Numbered from the stretch's first letter, positions 16,780 to 25,385 are shown. The stretch is 51,882 nt of DNA from Deltaproteobacteria bacterium HGW-Deltaproteobacteria-19 (GCA_002841865.1 PHBD01000022.1:1-51882); one strand, 5' to 3'. A program made the numbers and translations. Notes: a model not told the origin generated them from the letters alone.

Positions 16780-19254
16780 TCATCGGAAGAAGGTCTTTGT
16801 CTTGAGAATATTCATGCGGGCCGCCTCCGCCACCGGAATGTCGAAGACCTGCGTGAGGATCTCGAGAGGACGGACGGACCCCGCCGGCCCCATGGCCACG
16901 TCAACCTCGACGGCGAAGGCCTCCGACTCCACAGAGAGACGCTTCACCAGCGGACGGACGTCCCGGGTTGTAATCTTGCCCTTCGCCTCACGGGTGACGG
17001 GAAAGTGCTCCGCTGCCAGGAACACCTCGGCACGGCCGGCCAGTCGCTCCCATTCCGCCGGGGAGGTCTCGCGGGGAATGGCGATCCGGAAGGTGAAACC
17101 CTCAACCTGCTCCGTCAGGGACCACCCGAAGGGAGGAATCTCCTCCACCGCCTCGATCATGAGACCCGTCGGCAGGAAGGCATTGATCCGCTCCGGCAGG
17201 GAGGACGGGGACGGGGCCTTCTCATGAACCTGAACCTCCAGGTACTCGGCCATGCTTTCCATGCCGACGGCGGTGGCCGATGCAAAGGAGACCTTCGGGT
17301 GGGGGTGGAATCCGCCGCTGAAGACAAAAGCCAGTCCGGCCTGTTTCATGGCCCGAAGGAGGGCTGACGACAGCTCCAGATGCGAGAGAAAGCGGGAAGT
17401 CCCCCGTTTGGCGAAGGTCATCCGGTAACAGACGGGGATTGCGGCGTCGGGCATCCGGATCCCTTCCTGCGTTTCCACTTCCGGAAGCGCTTCCCCCGCG
17501 GCCTCGACAATGCGAATGACGTCATGGTCGCAGGCGCCGCAGTTCGTGCATCCCGCCGTCCGGCAGTCCGCCGTGGTCTCTTCACGCCGGGCCCGCTCCC
17601 GCTCCTCCAGGAGATATTCCCTCTCCACACCGGCATCGATCCCGTCCCAGGGCAACGCCTCGTCGGTTCCCCGCGCCCGCAGGTAGTCCGCCGGGTCGAT
17701 CCCCGTCCGGCGGAGGGCCTCCTCCCAGAGGTCGAAACGATAGCGTTCCGACCAGCCGTCGAACCTGCACCCCAGGCGGAAGGCTTCCTCCAGGAGATCG
17801 CCCAGGCGGCCGTCCCCCCGGGAAAAGACACCCTCCAGGAGGCTCATCCGGGCGTCGTGCCACTTGACGGGCAGGTTCCGGTTCCGGATCCGTTCCCGGA
17901 AAAACCTCTGCTTCTCGAGGGTTTCCTCCAGGGACATCTGGGCGTCCCACTGAAAGGGCGTATGGGGCTTCGGCACAAAGGTGGAGAGGCTCACCGTCAC
18001 CTGCCCCCGCTTCCCCGCCACGCCCAGCGTCCGGTATGCCAGCCCGGCGATCCCCTCCAGATCGTCCTGGGTTTCTCCGGGGAGGCCGATCATGAAATAC
18101 AGTTTCAGGGATCGCCAGCCCGCCTCGAAGACCCGGGCGGCCGTCCGGAGAAGATCCTCCTCCGCGTTTCCCTTGTTGATCCGGTTCCGGAGGCGCTGGG
18201 TCCCCGCCTCCGGGGCCAGGGTGAAGCTAGTCTTGCGGACCCGCCGGACCTGCTCGATGAGGTTCCCGGTGAGGGTCTCCACGCGAAGCGACGGCAGGGC
18301 CAGGGCAACCCGGTCGTCGTAGTGTCGGGCCATCAGGTGCTCCAGGAGCGGCTCGATCCGGCTGTAATCGCCGGAGCTGAGCGACAGGAGCGAGAGCTCG
18401 TCGTACCCGGTGGCACAGAGCATTTCTCCGGCCATATCCACGAGCAGGGACGGGTCCCGCTCCCGGACGGGCCGCCAGACCATGCCGGCCTGACAGAAGC
18501 GGCAGCCCCGCGTACATCCCCGGGCAATCTCCAGATTCACCCGGTCGTGGACGGCTTTCACCAGGGGTACCACGGGCCGCCGGGGTACGCTCCACCGGTT
18601 GAGGTCCGCCACGACACGCTTCCGGATGCGTCCTGCCCGGGGCCGGGAAGGGACGTATACGCCCTCCAGTGCGGCCAGGCGATCCAGGATTTCCTGGCGT
18701 CCCTCTCCCCGTTCGCGGCCCTCCAGAACGGCCTCGGCAATCTCCGAAACGACCTCTTCCCCTTCCCCGACGGCAAAGGCGTCGATGAAGGCCGACACGG
18801 GGGCCGGGTTGAAGGCGCAGGGCCCACCGGCAATAATGAGGGGATCCTTGTCTCGCCGGTCGGCGGCCTTGAGAGGGATTCCTCCCAAATCCAGCATGCT
18901 GAGGATGTTGGTGTAGCAGAGCTCGTACTGGAGGGAAAACCCCACGAGGTCGAAGTCCCGGAGGGGAATCCGGGATTCGAGCGAACAAAGGGGAACGCCA
19001 GTCTCCCGGAGCTGGCGCTCCATGTCCGGCCAGGGGGCGAAGCAGCGCTCCACCAGGATGTCGGGCCGGGAGCCGAGGATCGAGTAAAGGATCTGGAGCC
19101 CCAGGTGGGACATGCCCACCTCGTAGGCATCGGGAAAGGCAAGGGCAAACCGGAGCCGGCAGGAGGCGGGATCCCTCCGCAGGGTGTTCACCTCGCCGCC
19201 GATGTACCGGCCGGGCTTCTCAACGGATAAAAGCAGTTCTTCCCAGTTCATCAA
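16780..19254 (-). CDS. B12-binding-domain radical SAM protein fused to a DUF2344 domain (TIGR03960/TIGR03936 type)
   Basis: The 824-residue protein has an N-terminal cobalamin-binding-like domain (about residues 20-200, with SHLGLQILY and GGPCAFNPAPV). A radical SAM domain follows with the CTRGCRFC cluster motif (C-x3-C-x2-C) near residue 245 and LAPEAGTQRLRNRINKG. A Cys-rich patch CRTAGCTNCGAC near residue 590 comes next, and the C-terminal DUF2344 domain starts near residue 620 (YRMTFAKRGTSRFLSHLEL, GFHPHPKVSFA). The family is widespread, often near rplU/rpmA, and its substrate is unknown; tRNA or ribosome modification has been suggested from context only. A shorter paralogue without DUF2344 lies at 46563-48293. 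Confidence 0.92.
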   Translation of the reverse strand: MMNWEELLLSVEKPGRYIGGEVNTLRRDPASCRLRFALAFPDAYEVGMSHLGLQILYSILGSRPDILVERCFAPWPDMERQLRETGVPLCSLESRIPLRDFDLVGFSLQYELCYTNILSMLDLGGIPLKAADRRDKDPLIIAGGPCAFNPAPVSAFIDAFAVGEGEEVVSEIAEAVLEGRERGEGRQEILDRLAALEGVYVPSRPRAGRIRKRVVADLNRWSVPRRPVVPLVKAVHDRVNLEIARGCTRGCRFCQAGMVWRPVRERDPSLLVDMAGEMLCATGYDELSLLSLSSGDYSRIEPLLEHLMARHYDDRVALALPSLRVETLTGNLIEQVRRVRKTSFTLAPEAGTQRLRNRINKGNAEEDLLRTAARVFEAGWRSLKLYFMIGLPGETQDDLEGIAGLAYRTLGVAGKRGQVTVSLSTFVPKPHTPFQWDAQMSLEETLEKQRFFRERIRNRNLPVKWHDARMSLLEGVFSRGDGRLGDLLEEAFRLGCRFDGWSERYRFDLWEEALRRTGIDPADYLRARGTDEALPWDGIDAGVEREYLLEERERARREETTADCRTAGCTNCGACDHDVIRIVEAAGEALPEVETQEGIRMPDAAIPVCYRMTFAKRGTSRFLSHLELSSALLRAMKQAGLAFVFSGGFHPHPKVSFASATAVGMESMAEYLEVQVHEKAPSPSSLPERINAFLPTGLMIEAVEEIPPFGWSLTEQVEGFTFRIAIPRETSPAEWERLAGRAEVFLAAEHFPVTREAKGKITTRDVRPLVKRLSVESEAFAVEVDVAMGPAGSVRPLEILTQVFDIPVAEAARMNILKTKTFFR

Positions 19255-19450
19255 TCCGCTGCCGCCTTTCGCGGCGTCCCTGCGGACCGTGGCGCCGCGC
19301 GGGACAGAAAGCCGGCTCGCCCGGCGGCGGCGCCGGAATCCGGGCGGTCCCTCCGTCTCCGGAAAGCATCGGCGATCGTGTGGGTTGCGGGTTTACAGGA
19401 AAGCAAGGCCGGCTGGAGGGAATGCTCGCCGCCCCGCCCTGCCTCGACCG

Positions 19451-20242
19451 TCATGCCCCCGTCTTTGGAAACCGCCCCGGCCTGGGACCGAAGGTGGGCG
19501 GACCCGCAAAGGCCTGGGCATACAGGAGCCATTGCTCCGTCACGGGACCGCTCCATTCGAGTCCCGTATCGTAGGGGTGGCGGCGCTGGGTGACGACGAG
19601 ACAGAAATCCTCCGCCGGCCCCCGGACGGTCTCATCGGCCGCTTCGGGTCCCCAGACCCAGGTATCTCCTTCCGGGGCCAGGAGTTCCAGCCGGATCAGC
19701 TTGTCGGGCGGATCGAGGCGGCGGTTGAAGAAGCTCCAGCCGAAGGTGATGTATCCCAGCTGGGCGATGTGGCGAAGCCGATCCGTGGCGGGACGCAGGA
19801 GCCCCAGGGCGTCGACGATGTTCTGGCCATGGGCCCAGGTCTCCATCAGGCGGGCCGTGGCCAGGGTCCGGACGCTCATGGGGGGGCCGAACCATTCGAT
19901 TCTGTCCTTTGCCTCCCGGCTTCCGAGAGCCCCCAGGAGGGATTCCCGCTCGCGGCGCCACCAGGCCAGCAGATCCGCCGGCGCCATCCGCCGTCCCTTG
20001 TCCAGGGTGACATCGAAGACCGTCTCGTCCGCCGGAAACGATGCCGACTGCGCCTGAAAGGCCTGCGGATCCGTCATCGCCAGGAACGCGGCACCGTCAA
20101 AGAAAGCCAGGTGGCTGATCTGATCCTGTACGGTCCACTCGGAAAACGGGGTCATGACCGACCACTGGTCATCTCGTATGTCCGCCACCAGGCCGTCCAG
20201 GGCCGCCTGTTCGTTTGCCAGGTCTGAAAGCAGATCCTTCAC
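19451..20242 (-). CDS. TIGR03084-type MDMPI/DinB-fold metal-binding protein
   Basis: The 263-residue protein has an N-terminal four-helix DinB/MDMPI domain (mycothiol-dependent maleylpyruvate isomerase N-terminal type). The putative metal-ligand histidines are in WTVQDQISHLAFFD near residue 44 and LMETWAHGQNIVDAL near residue 137. The C-terminal half is the wyosine-like domain of this family (GPEAADETVRGPAEDFCLVVTQRRH). Members are common in actinobacteria and some anaerobic proteobacteria, where the thiol cofactor and substrate are not established. Its start overlaps the stop of the upstream small gene (ATGA), so the two are cotranscribed. Confidence 0.78.
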   Translation of the reverse strand: MKDLLSDLANEQAALDGLVADIRDDQWSVMTPFSEWTVQDQISHLAFFDGAAFLAMTDPQAFQAQSASFPADETVFDVTLDKGRRMAPADLLAWWRRERESLLGALGSREAKDRIEWFGPPMSVRTLATARLMETWAHGQNIVDALGLLRPATDRLRHIAQLGYITFGWSFFNRRLDPPDKLIRLELLAPEGDTWVWGPEAADETVRGPAEDFCLVVTQRRHPYDTGLEWSGPVTEQWLLYAQAFAGPPTFGPRPGRFPKTGA

Positions 20243-20640
20243 GTCGCGTCTCCATCAGGCAGCCGGACCGGGTATTTCCATGGGTTCTGGAGGATCTCCC
20301 GGTGCCTGTTCAGGGAAAACCGTCGGGGGAAATCGGCCCGTTCGAAATACGGGAGGGCATCCGCCCGGAAACCGTTCAGGAGCTCTGCAAAAACGGTCTC
20401 CCGGTCGGCGTTGTTCACAAAGGTCCGCTCCTTCCGGTACTCGTAAATACCTTCGGGACCAAAGACCCGCCGGGTGAGGTCAAAGTGACCGGGGTCGTCG
20501 AAATGGGATTTCTCGAAAGGCACCCTGACCCGGATGTACAGCTCCACCTTCGTCGTGTCCGCCGCGATGGGCCGCGACAGATTCCAGACCTCCAGGACAA
20601 GGCCGTTGGACAGTTGAATGTTCTCGACGATCTTGCTCAT
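20239..20640 (-). CDS. Conserved protein of unknown function (133 residues)
   Basis: The start is set at ATG 20640 because GGGGGAG lies just upstream; the frame runs on to 20736 without a site. The soluble product begins MSKIVENIQLSNGLVLEVWN and continues with alternating strands (TKVELYIRVRVPFEKS), a FDLTRRVFGPEG segment and a C-terminal ALPYFERADFPRRF helix, with no signal peptide or membrane segment. I do not recognise the family beyond conserved hypothetical. Its stop overlaps the start of the MDMPI-type gene downstream, suggesting a shared role. Confidence 0.7.
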   Translation of the reverse strand: MSKIVENIQLSNGLVLEVWNLSRPIAADTTKVELYIRVRVPFEKSHFDDPGHFDLTRRVFGPEGIYEYRKERTFVNNADRETVFAELLNGFRADALPYFERADFPRRFSLNRHREILQNPWKYPVRLPDGDAT

Positions 20641-20744
20641 GATCTCCCCCTGTCCGCTCCGGGACCGGCTTCCCGTCGAAGGAACGCCGGCCCTCCGGGC
20701 CTCTGGAAACAGCCGCCGGAGCGGACCTCTTACCATCTTTGCCC

Positions 20745-20773
20745 TTGACCTGCAATTCCATTCCTCCTATATA
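20745..20773 (+). promoter_or_regulatory. Sigma70-type promoter of purU
   Basis: TTGACC (20745-20750), a 17-bp spacer and TATATA (20768-20773) lie 55 bp before the purU ATG. Both hexamers are close to consensus. Confidence 0.65.
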
Positions 20774-20828
20774 GCCCCGGGGAGGCGTTCCATTTTCCTT
20801 TCATTCCGAACCCTTGAGGAGACGAACC

Positions 20829-21686
20829 ATGAACGGGCCCAATGCCGTCCTGCTCCTGTCCTGTCCCGACCAGAAGGGGCTGGTGGCAAACATCTCCAAC
20901 TTCATCTTCCAGCAGAACGGCAATATCGTCCACGCCGCCCAGCACACGTCCATGAGGAAGAAGATCTTCTTCATGCGCATCGAATGGGAGCTGGAAGGAT
21001 TCAACATCCCCCGGGACGAAATCGGCGACGTTTTCAAGCATACGGCCCGGAAGTTCGACATGACCTGGAGCCTGCACTTCACGGATACGGTCCCCCGGAT
21101 GGCCATTTTCGCCTCCCGCCACCTCCATTGCCTCTACGACCTGATGCTGCGGCACAGGATGGGGGAGTTCCGGGCGGAGATCCCCGTGGTCATCGGCAAC
21201 CATGAAGAACTGCGGTCCTTGGTGGAACCCTTCGGCCTCCGCTTCGAGTGCTTCCCCATCACGCCGGACACCAAGGTCAGCCAGGAGAAGAAGGAGATCG
21301 CCCTCCTGAAGAAGGAGAGGATCGACGCCATCGTCCTGGCGCGGTACATGCAGATCCTGAGCGGCAGATTCATCAGGGAATACCCCAACCGGATCATCAA
21401 CATCCACCACTCCTTCCTTCCCGCCTTCGCCGGCCCGAAGCCCTACCAGCAGGCCTACGACCGGGGCGTGAAGATCATCGGCGCCACGAGCCACTATGTG
21501 ACGCAAAAGCTGGACGACGGGCCGATCATCGCCCAGGACGTCATCAAGATCAGCCACCGCGACTCCGTGGAGGACATCCAGCTCAAGAGCCAGGATCTGG
21601 AACGGATCGTTCTCGCCCGGGCCGTGCGCCTCCACCTGGAGAACCGCATCCTTCCCTACGGCTCGAAAACGGTCGTTTTCGAATAG
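20829..21686 (+). CDS. purU: Formyltetrahydrofolate deformylase
   Basis: The 285-residue enzyme hydrolyses 10-formyl-THF to THF and formate. An N-terminal ACT domain (LLLSCPDQKGLVANISNFIFQQNGNI) is followed by the formyltransferase domain with the active-site stretch INIHHSFLPAFAGPKPY and the SHYVTQKLDDGPIIAQDV segment containing the catalytic aspartate. The ATG at 20829 follows GAGGAGA; an upstream TTG in frame (20814) is less likely. In a strict anaerobe it may supply formate or balance one-carbon pools for purine synthesis; hpt and purE lie within 5 kb. Confidence 0.95.
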   Translation: MNGPNAVLLLSCPDQKGLVANISNFIFQQNGNIVHAAQHTSMRKKIFFMRIEWELEGFNIPRDEIGDVFKHTARKFDMTWSLHFTDTVPRMAIFASRHLHCLYDLMLRHRMGEFRAEIPVVIGNHEELRSLVEPFGLRFECFPITPDTKVSQEKKEIALLKKERIDAIVLARYMQILSGRFIREYPNRIINIHHSFLPAFAGPKPYQQAYDRGVKIIGATSHYVTQKLDDGPIIAQDVIKISHRDSVEDIQLKSQDLERIVLARAVRLHLENRILPYGSKTVVFE

Positions 21687-21698
21687 GCCCCGTCCGTC

Positions 21699-22514
21699 AT
21701 GAACCGGGGACCCGATTTCGTCCATCTCTGCCAGCCCGGCGGCCAGTCATGCGGCGCCTGCTGCGGCATTTACAACTACGCCGACAGCACCCGGGAATCT
21801 CTCGTCCGGCGCTTCCGGCGGCGGACCGCCCTCTATCGCCGCCTGGCCGGCCCCGATTTCGACCCGGCAGCCTTTTCGCACCTCGTCATGGAAGGCGAGG
21901 ACCCGACAAAGCGCTACGAGGTCATCTACTGTTGCGAGTTCGTCGGTTTCCTCAACGACGAAGAAACGCGGGTAGGCTGCCTCCTCCACCCGATGCAGAA
22001 CGGGGGTCGGGACCTGCGGGATGCTTCCTTCTACGGCCGCGAGCTCTGCGACGGCCACTTCTGCCCCAGCTACACCTACCTGGCCCCGGCGGAGCAGCGG
22101 GCTCTCGTGGATCTTCTGGACGACTGGTACCTCTATGGTCTGTGCGTGACGGACATCGATTTCGCCAAGGAGTATTTCCGCCTTGTCAGCGAGCGGGTCG
22201 GCCGTATGCCCCCGCCGCAGGCCTTCCGGGAAGGACCGATGCGGCAGGCGGCCCTCGCCTGGTTCGAGCTCAAGCTTACCTGGCCCTTCCGCTCCCCCGA
22301 CGTGAACCGGCTGGGGAAATACTACTTCGACGGCTCCCAGTACATGATCTCCTTCATCGACTACGACGCCCTGGGATGCGAACGATCCCCCTTCGACCGG
22401 ATCTTACTCAGTCTTTCCTCGGAGCTCCGGACCCCGGATGATCTCCGGCGGGCGGAGGCGATCCTGGAATCCCACATCGAGACCTTCGCCCGGGCCTTTG
22501 ACAGCAAGGCGTGA
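21699..22514 (+). CDS. Conserved protein with a CxxCC-type cysteine cluster
   Basis: The 271-residue soluble protein lies 12 bp after purU. The N-terminus holds QSCGACCG, a CxxCC motif like that of YkgJ-type zinc/Fe-S cluster proteins, followed by further cysteines at EVIYCCEF, VGCLLHP and the ELCDGHFCPSY segment. That makes eight or more cysteines in the first 130 residues, consistent with one or two bound metal ions or clusters. The C-terminal half is helical and Arg/Asp rich with no cysteine clusters. No enzymatic motif is visible. It is cotranscribed with purU by spacing. Confidence 0.7.
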   Translation: MNRGPDFVHLCQPGGQSCGACCGIYNYADSTRESLVRRFRRRTALYRRLAGPDFDPAAFSHLVMEGEDPTKRYEVIYCCEFVGFLNDEETRVGCLLHPMQNGGRDLRDASFYGRELCDGHFCPSYTYLAPAEQRALVDLLDDWYLYGLCVTDIDFAKEYFRLVSERVGRMPPPQAFREGPMRQAALAWFELKLTWPFRSPDVNRLGKYYFDGSQYMISFIDYDALGCERSPFDRILLSLSSELRTPDDLRRAEAILESHIETFARAFDSKA

Positions 22515-22528
22515 AGAAGGATTTCGGG

Positions 22529-22557
22529 TTGACAGGGATGGGCGCATAAGATATGGA
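22529..22557 (+). promoter_or_regulatory. Probable promoter of hpt
   Basis: A perfect TTGACA at 22529-22534 and TATGGA at 22552-22557 are separated by 17 bp, about 28 bp before the chosen hpt start. The transcript would have a very short leader. Confidence 0.55.
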
Positions 22558-22584
22558 AAATCGGCAACATAAGGAGGGATGGCG

Positions 22585-23115
22585 ATGGAGACCATGAGAA
22601 AGTCGGTTCTCTATTCCCGGGAAGCCATCCGGGGAAGGGTTCTCGAACTGGGGGAAGAGGTCTCCAGTGCCTACGAAGGCCAAAATCTCGTCGTGATCGG
22701 CGTCCTGAAGGGGGCCTTCATCTTCATGGCCGACCTCATCCGGGCTCTTCGCATTCCCTGCCGGATCGACTTCGTCCGTCTCGCCAGCTACGGCTCCGGC
22801 ACGGAGACCTCAGGCCGGATCGAACTCACCAAGGACATCGAGACCGACATCGCCGGGAAAGACGTCCTCATTGTCGAGGACATCGTCGACACGGGCCTCA
22901 CCCTGACCTACCTCGTGGAGAACCTGCAGGCCCGGAGTCCCCGGAGCCTGAAGGTTTGCGCCTTCATCGACAAGAAACTCCGCCGGAAGGTCCCCTTCGA
23001 GGCGGACTTCGTGGGATTTACCATGGACGACGGTTTCGTCGTCGGCTACGGACTCGACTTCGACGAACAGGGCCGCTTTCTTCCCGACGTCTGCGTCCTG
23101 AACGCGGAGAAGTGA
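22585..23115 (+). CDS. hpt: Hypoxanthine phosphoribosyltransferase
   Basis: The 176-residue purine-salvage enzyme makes IMP (and GMP) from hypoxanthine or guanine and PRPP. The PRPP loop VLIVEDIVDTGLTL lies near residue 95. The flexible-loop sequence RLASYGSGTETSGRIEL, KKLRRKVPFEADFVGF and the C-terminal VVGYGLDFDEQGRFLPDV all match the family. AAGGAGG at 22571-22577 gives seven bases to ATG 22585; the ATG at 22579 is too close. It is probably transcribed from its own promoter. Confidence 0.95.
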   Translation: METMRKSVLYSREAIRGRVLELGEEVSSAYEGQNLVVIGVLKGAFIFMADLIRALRIPCRIDFVRLASYGSGTETSGRIELTKDIETDIAGKDVLIVEDIVDTGLTLTYLVENLQARSPRSLKVCAFIDKKLRRKVPFEADFVGFTMDDGFVVGYGLDFDEQGRFLPDVCVLNAEK

Positions 23116-23170
23116 AGGCGGGTCCAGGCTTCCGGCAGGCCGGAAGGAAACCACGCAGCAAGGAGGAGCC

Positions 23171-24175
23171 ATGATCATCCGGTGCGAAGCATGCGGGACG
23201 AAATACCGCTTTGACGATACCCTGATGGAGGCCGAAGGAGCCTGGGTGCGGTGCACTCACTGCGAGGCCGTATTTTTCCAGCAGAATCCGAACCGGGAGG
23301 CGCCGCGGCCCGAACCGGAAAAGCTGGTGGAGGAACCTGAGGCACCTCCCCAGGAAATGTCCGAAGCCTCGGACCTCAAGATCCTGCTGCCCGGGAGCAC
23401 ACACCCCTCCGATACGGCCCGGCAGGGCGACACGGTCATGCTGGCCGCGGACCGAATCCGGGAGACCCTTCGCGAAGCGGAGCCCCGGCGCATGCCCGTG
23501 GACTATCCCCCGCCGGCCATGGACAAGCCGTCCCGGATGGAAGAAAACGAGGAAGAGGAAGAGCCGCTCCCTCCCGAGATGGAGGCCCCACGGCGTCGCC
23601 CTTCCTTCCTTCTTATTTTCATGTCGGTTCTCCTTATTCTGCTGATCGGCGGGACGGCATTCCTCTTCCTGTATCCCGACGTGCGGCGGGCTGTCATCTC
23701 GGACCTCGTCTCCTCCGTCCCCGCTCTGGAAGCCGTATTCGGCAAGGATCTCCAGTCGGCGGAGATCAACCCCGCCGATATCCGGATCCAGCAGGTCCGA
23801 CGCCGCATCATGGCCAATGTCTTGCTGGGAGATCTGCTGATCGTGGAGGGAACGGCCCAAAATACCTCTTCTAACACGGTATCCCGAATCCGCATCCAGG
23901 GAAGGTTGTACGACCCGGCGGACCAGATCGTGCGCAGCCGCATTTCCTATGGAGGAAATCACCTCACCGACGCCGAACTGGCGAGCCTCACGGAAGAAGA
24001 CCTGCAGAAACGCCTGTCCTTCCCCCAGATCACACCCGCTCCCAAGGACAGCCTGGCCCCCGGCGCGGCGATTCCGTTCATGATCGTCTTCGCCCTGGAC
24101 AAGGCCGGAGTGGACAAAACGGGGATCATCAAGACGGGGGTTATCCCGCTGGACGCGGAGCGCGCGCTGCCGTAG
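23171..24175 (+). CDS. Zinc-ribbon (MJ0042-type) membrane protein with DUF3426-like domain
   Basis: The 334-residue protein begins with the zinc-ribbon CEACGTKYRFDD...VRCTHCEAVFF (two CxxC knuckles within the first 40 residues). An acidic, Pro/Glu-rich linker follows to about residue 140, one transmembrane helix (about residues 145-170) and a C-terminal extracytoplasmic beta domain (about residues 200-325) like the FxLyD/DUF3426 fold, with ADIRIQQVRRRIMANVLLGDLLIVEGTAQN. In Desulfobacterota such genes are common and lack a known role; a sensor or envelope-assembly role is a guess. AAGGAGG precedes the start, and a strong terminator follows at 24204-24230. Confidence 0.82.
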   Translation: MIIRCEACGTKYRFDDTLMEAEGAWVRCTHCEAVFFQQNPNREAPRPEPEKLVEEPEAPPQEMSEASDLKILLPGSTHPSDTARQGDTVMLAADRIRETLREAEPRRMPVDYPPPAMDKPSRMEENEEEEEPLPPEMEAPRRRPSFLLIFMSVLLILLIGGTAFLFLYPDVRRAVISDLVSSVPALEAVFGKDLQSAEINPADIRIQQVRRRIMANVLLGDLLIVEGTAQNTSSNTVSRIRIQGRLYDPADQIVRSRISYGGNHLTDAELASLTEEDLQKRLSFPQITPAPKDSLAPGAAIPFMIVFALDKAGVDKTGIIKTGVIPLDAERALP

Positions 24176-24203
24176 CACGGGTTGGAAAAAAACAGATGAC
24201 GAA

Positions 24204-24230
24204 GGGGGACGGATATCCAATCCGCCCCCC
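24204..24230 (+). terminator. Intrinsic terminator after the zinc-ribbon membrane protein gene
   Basis: The stem GGGGGACGGAT / ATCCGCCCCC has one mismatch and is followed by TCTTTTATTTTTTCCC. It lies 28 bp after the stop at 24175. Confidence 0.85.
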
Positions 24231-24325
24231 TCTTTTATTTTTTCCCTTTTTTTACAGAAATCAGGCGCCGATGGGGGTTCGCATGTGGAACAGGGCTTCC
24301 CTCGCGCTCAGAAGCGTTTTTTCGA

Positions 24326-24418
24326 CCCTGCATCGCCTCGCTCCGCTGCAAAGTCATAACTCGCGCCTGGCGGCGCTCAGACAGATGACTTTGCGGGCGC
24401 TGCGCTGTGACGGCAGGG
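24326..24418. repeat. Long imperfect palindrome
   Basis: CCCTGC (24326-24331) and GCAAAGTCAT (24348-24357) are mirrored by ATGACTTTGC (24385-24394) and GCAGGG (24413-24418). The dyad spans 93 bp and is non-coding by appearance. It may be another mobile palindromic element or the remains of one. Confidence 0.5.
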
Positions 24419-24465
24419 TACCCCGAAAAAGCCGCTATTCGCGCTCCGGGAAGCCCCACTCCCCG

Positions 24466-24607
24466 CCATCCGCGGGGGCGCGGCCGGGGGTTTCCAGAGG
24501 AGCGATTAGGACTTTTTTTCCATCCCTCCAGCCTTCCTGGCCGTCGACGAGGGATCGCGGAAAAAAAGGCCGCGACGGCGGAAGCCCCCGTGGCAGCCCC
24601 CGCGCCC
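24466..24607. repeat. Intergenic palindromic repeat R1, copy 2
   Basis: This 142-bp second copy of the 16596-16738 element is in the same orientation, with the same CCATCCGCGGGGGCGCGG start, the shared CCATCCCTCCAG block and the shared GAAGCCCCCGTG.CAGCCCCCGCG end. The middle differs. Because this copy lies between convergent genes while copy 1 lies upstream of rplU, the element is not a gene-specific leader. Confidence 0.75.
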
Positions 24608-24625
24608 TGATGCGAAGTCATAGAA

Positions 24626-24660
24626 AAGAGGGGAACGGATGAGATATCCGCCCCCCTCTT
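24626..24660 (-). terminator. Probable terminator of the purE-yrdC pair
   Basis: AAGAGGGG-AA-CGGAT pairs with ATCCG-CC-CCCCTCTT around a 5-nt loop. On the minus strand a short CTTTTC follows. It lies 18 bp after the YrdC stop. Confidence 0.6.
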
Positions 24661-24677
24661 CCTGTCCCGAATCGGTA

Positions 24678-25316
24678 TTACATCTTTCCCAGAATCCGCC
24701 AAATGTCCTCCCCGGCGATCGCCCCCTGCCGGAGGATGACCGGGACACCGCCGGAGACGTCCACGAAGGTCGATCCCAGCCCGCCGGCGGTGGCGCCGCC
24801 GTCCGCCACAGCATCGATGGCGTCCCCGATCTGCGCCAGGACCTCGCTCGCCGTATTGCATTCCTTTGCCCCGGAGCGGTTGGCGCTGGTTGCGGTGACG
24901 GGCTTCCCGAGGGCCGCCGCAATGGCCCGGGCCGCCGGTAAACCGGAAAGACGGATTCCGATCTTCCCGGTGCTCGCCGTCAGGACCGGCAGGATCATCC
25001 CGGAGGCCCTGAAAACCAGGGTGAGCGCCCCGGGCCAGAAGGCGTCGATCAGCCTGTGGCCCGCGGCCGGGATCTCTTCCACCAGCGGGTCCAGGTCCTC
25101 GATGCGGCCGATAATCAGGGAGACGGGGCTCTTGAAGTCCCGCCCCTTGGCGGCGAAAATCCGGTCCACCGCGACAGGATTCGTGGCATCCGCCCCGAGG
25201 CCGTAGAACGTCTCGGTGGGATAGGCGACAAGGTGACCGTCCCGGAGGAGGCCTGCGATCCGCTCGACGGTTCGCTGATCGGGTTGTTCGGGGTGGATTT
25301 CGATCCGGTCGGCCAC
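24678..25316 (-). CDS. L-threonylcarbamoyladenylate synthase (Sua5/YciO/YrdC/YwlC family)
   Basis: The 212-residue protein is of the YrdC fold, which makes threonylcarbamoyl-AMP from threonine, bicarbonate and ATP for t6A37 modification of ANN-decoding tRNAs. Motifs present: GHLVAYPTETFYGLGADATN near residue 30, RPLxxP-like KGRDFKSPVSLIIG, and TATSANRSGAKE near residue 140. It lacks the extra C-terminal Sua5 domain, so it is the short form. It lies downstream of purE on the same strand with a 69-bp gap. YciO paralogues of unproven function are the main alternative. Confidence 0.9.
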   Translation of the reverse strand: MADRIEIHPEQPDQRTVERIAGLLRDGHLVAYPTETFYGLGADATNPVAVDRIFAAKGRDFKSPVSLIIGRIEDLDPLVEEIPAAGHRLIDAFWPGALTLVFRASGMILPVLTASTGKIGIRLSGLPAARAIAAALGKPVTATSANRSGAKECNTASEVLAQIGDAIDAVADGGATAGGLGSTFVDVSGGVPVILRQGAIAGEDIWRILGKM

Positions 25317-25385
25317 GACCGTTCCTTTCGGGGGGAACGCTCCCGCTTCTTCGCCCCTCCCGGAGCGAACACGGGCGCTGCCTTC

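Larger units (their letters stand above)
24176..24677. other. 502-bp repeat-rich intergenic region between convergent genes
   Basis: There is no gene here. In order it holds a terminator hairpin (24204-24230), a long imperfect palindrome (24326-24418), repeat R1 copy 2 (24466-24607) and a second terminator hairpin (24626-24660). The two hairpins share CGGAT...ATCCGCCCCCCTCTT in the same orientation, which suggests a duplication around the inserted elements. Confidence 0.65.

Noticed and set aside
24235-24922. Small open frames in repeat R1, with similar peptides (SGNPRPRPRGW, GRGGCHGGF) in both copies
   Set aside because: The peptides match because the DNA repeats match; frames differ between copies and the middle is not conserved in frame.
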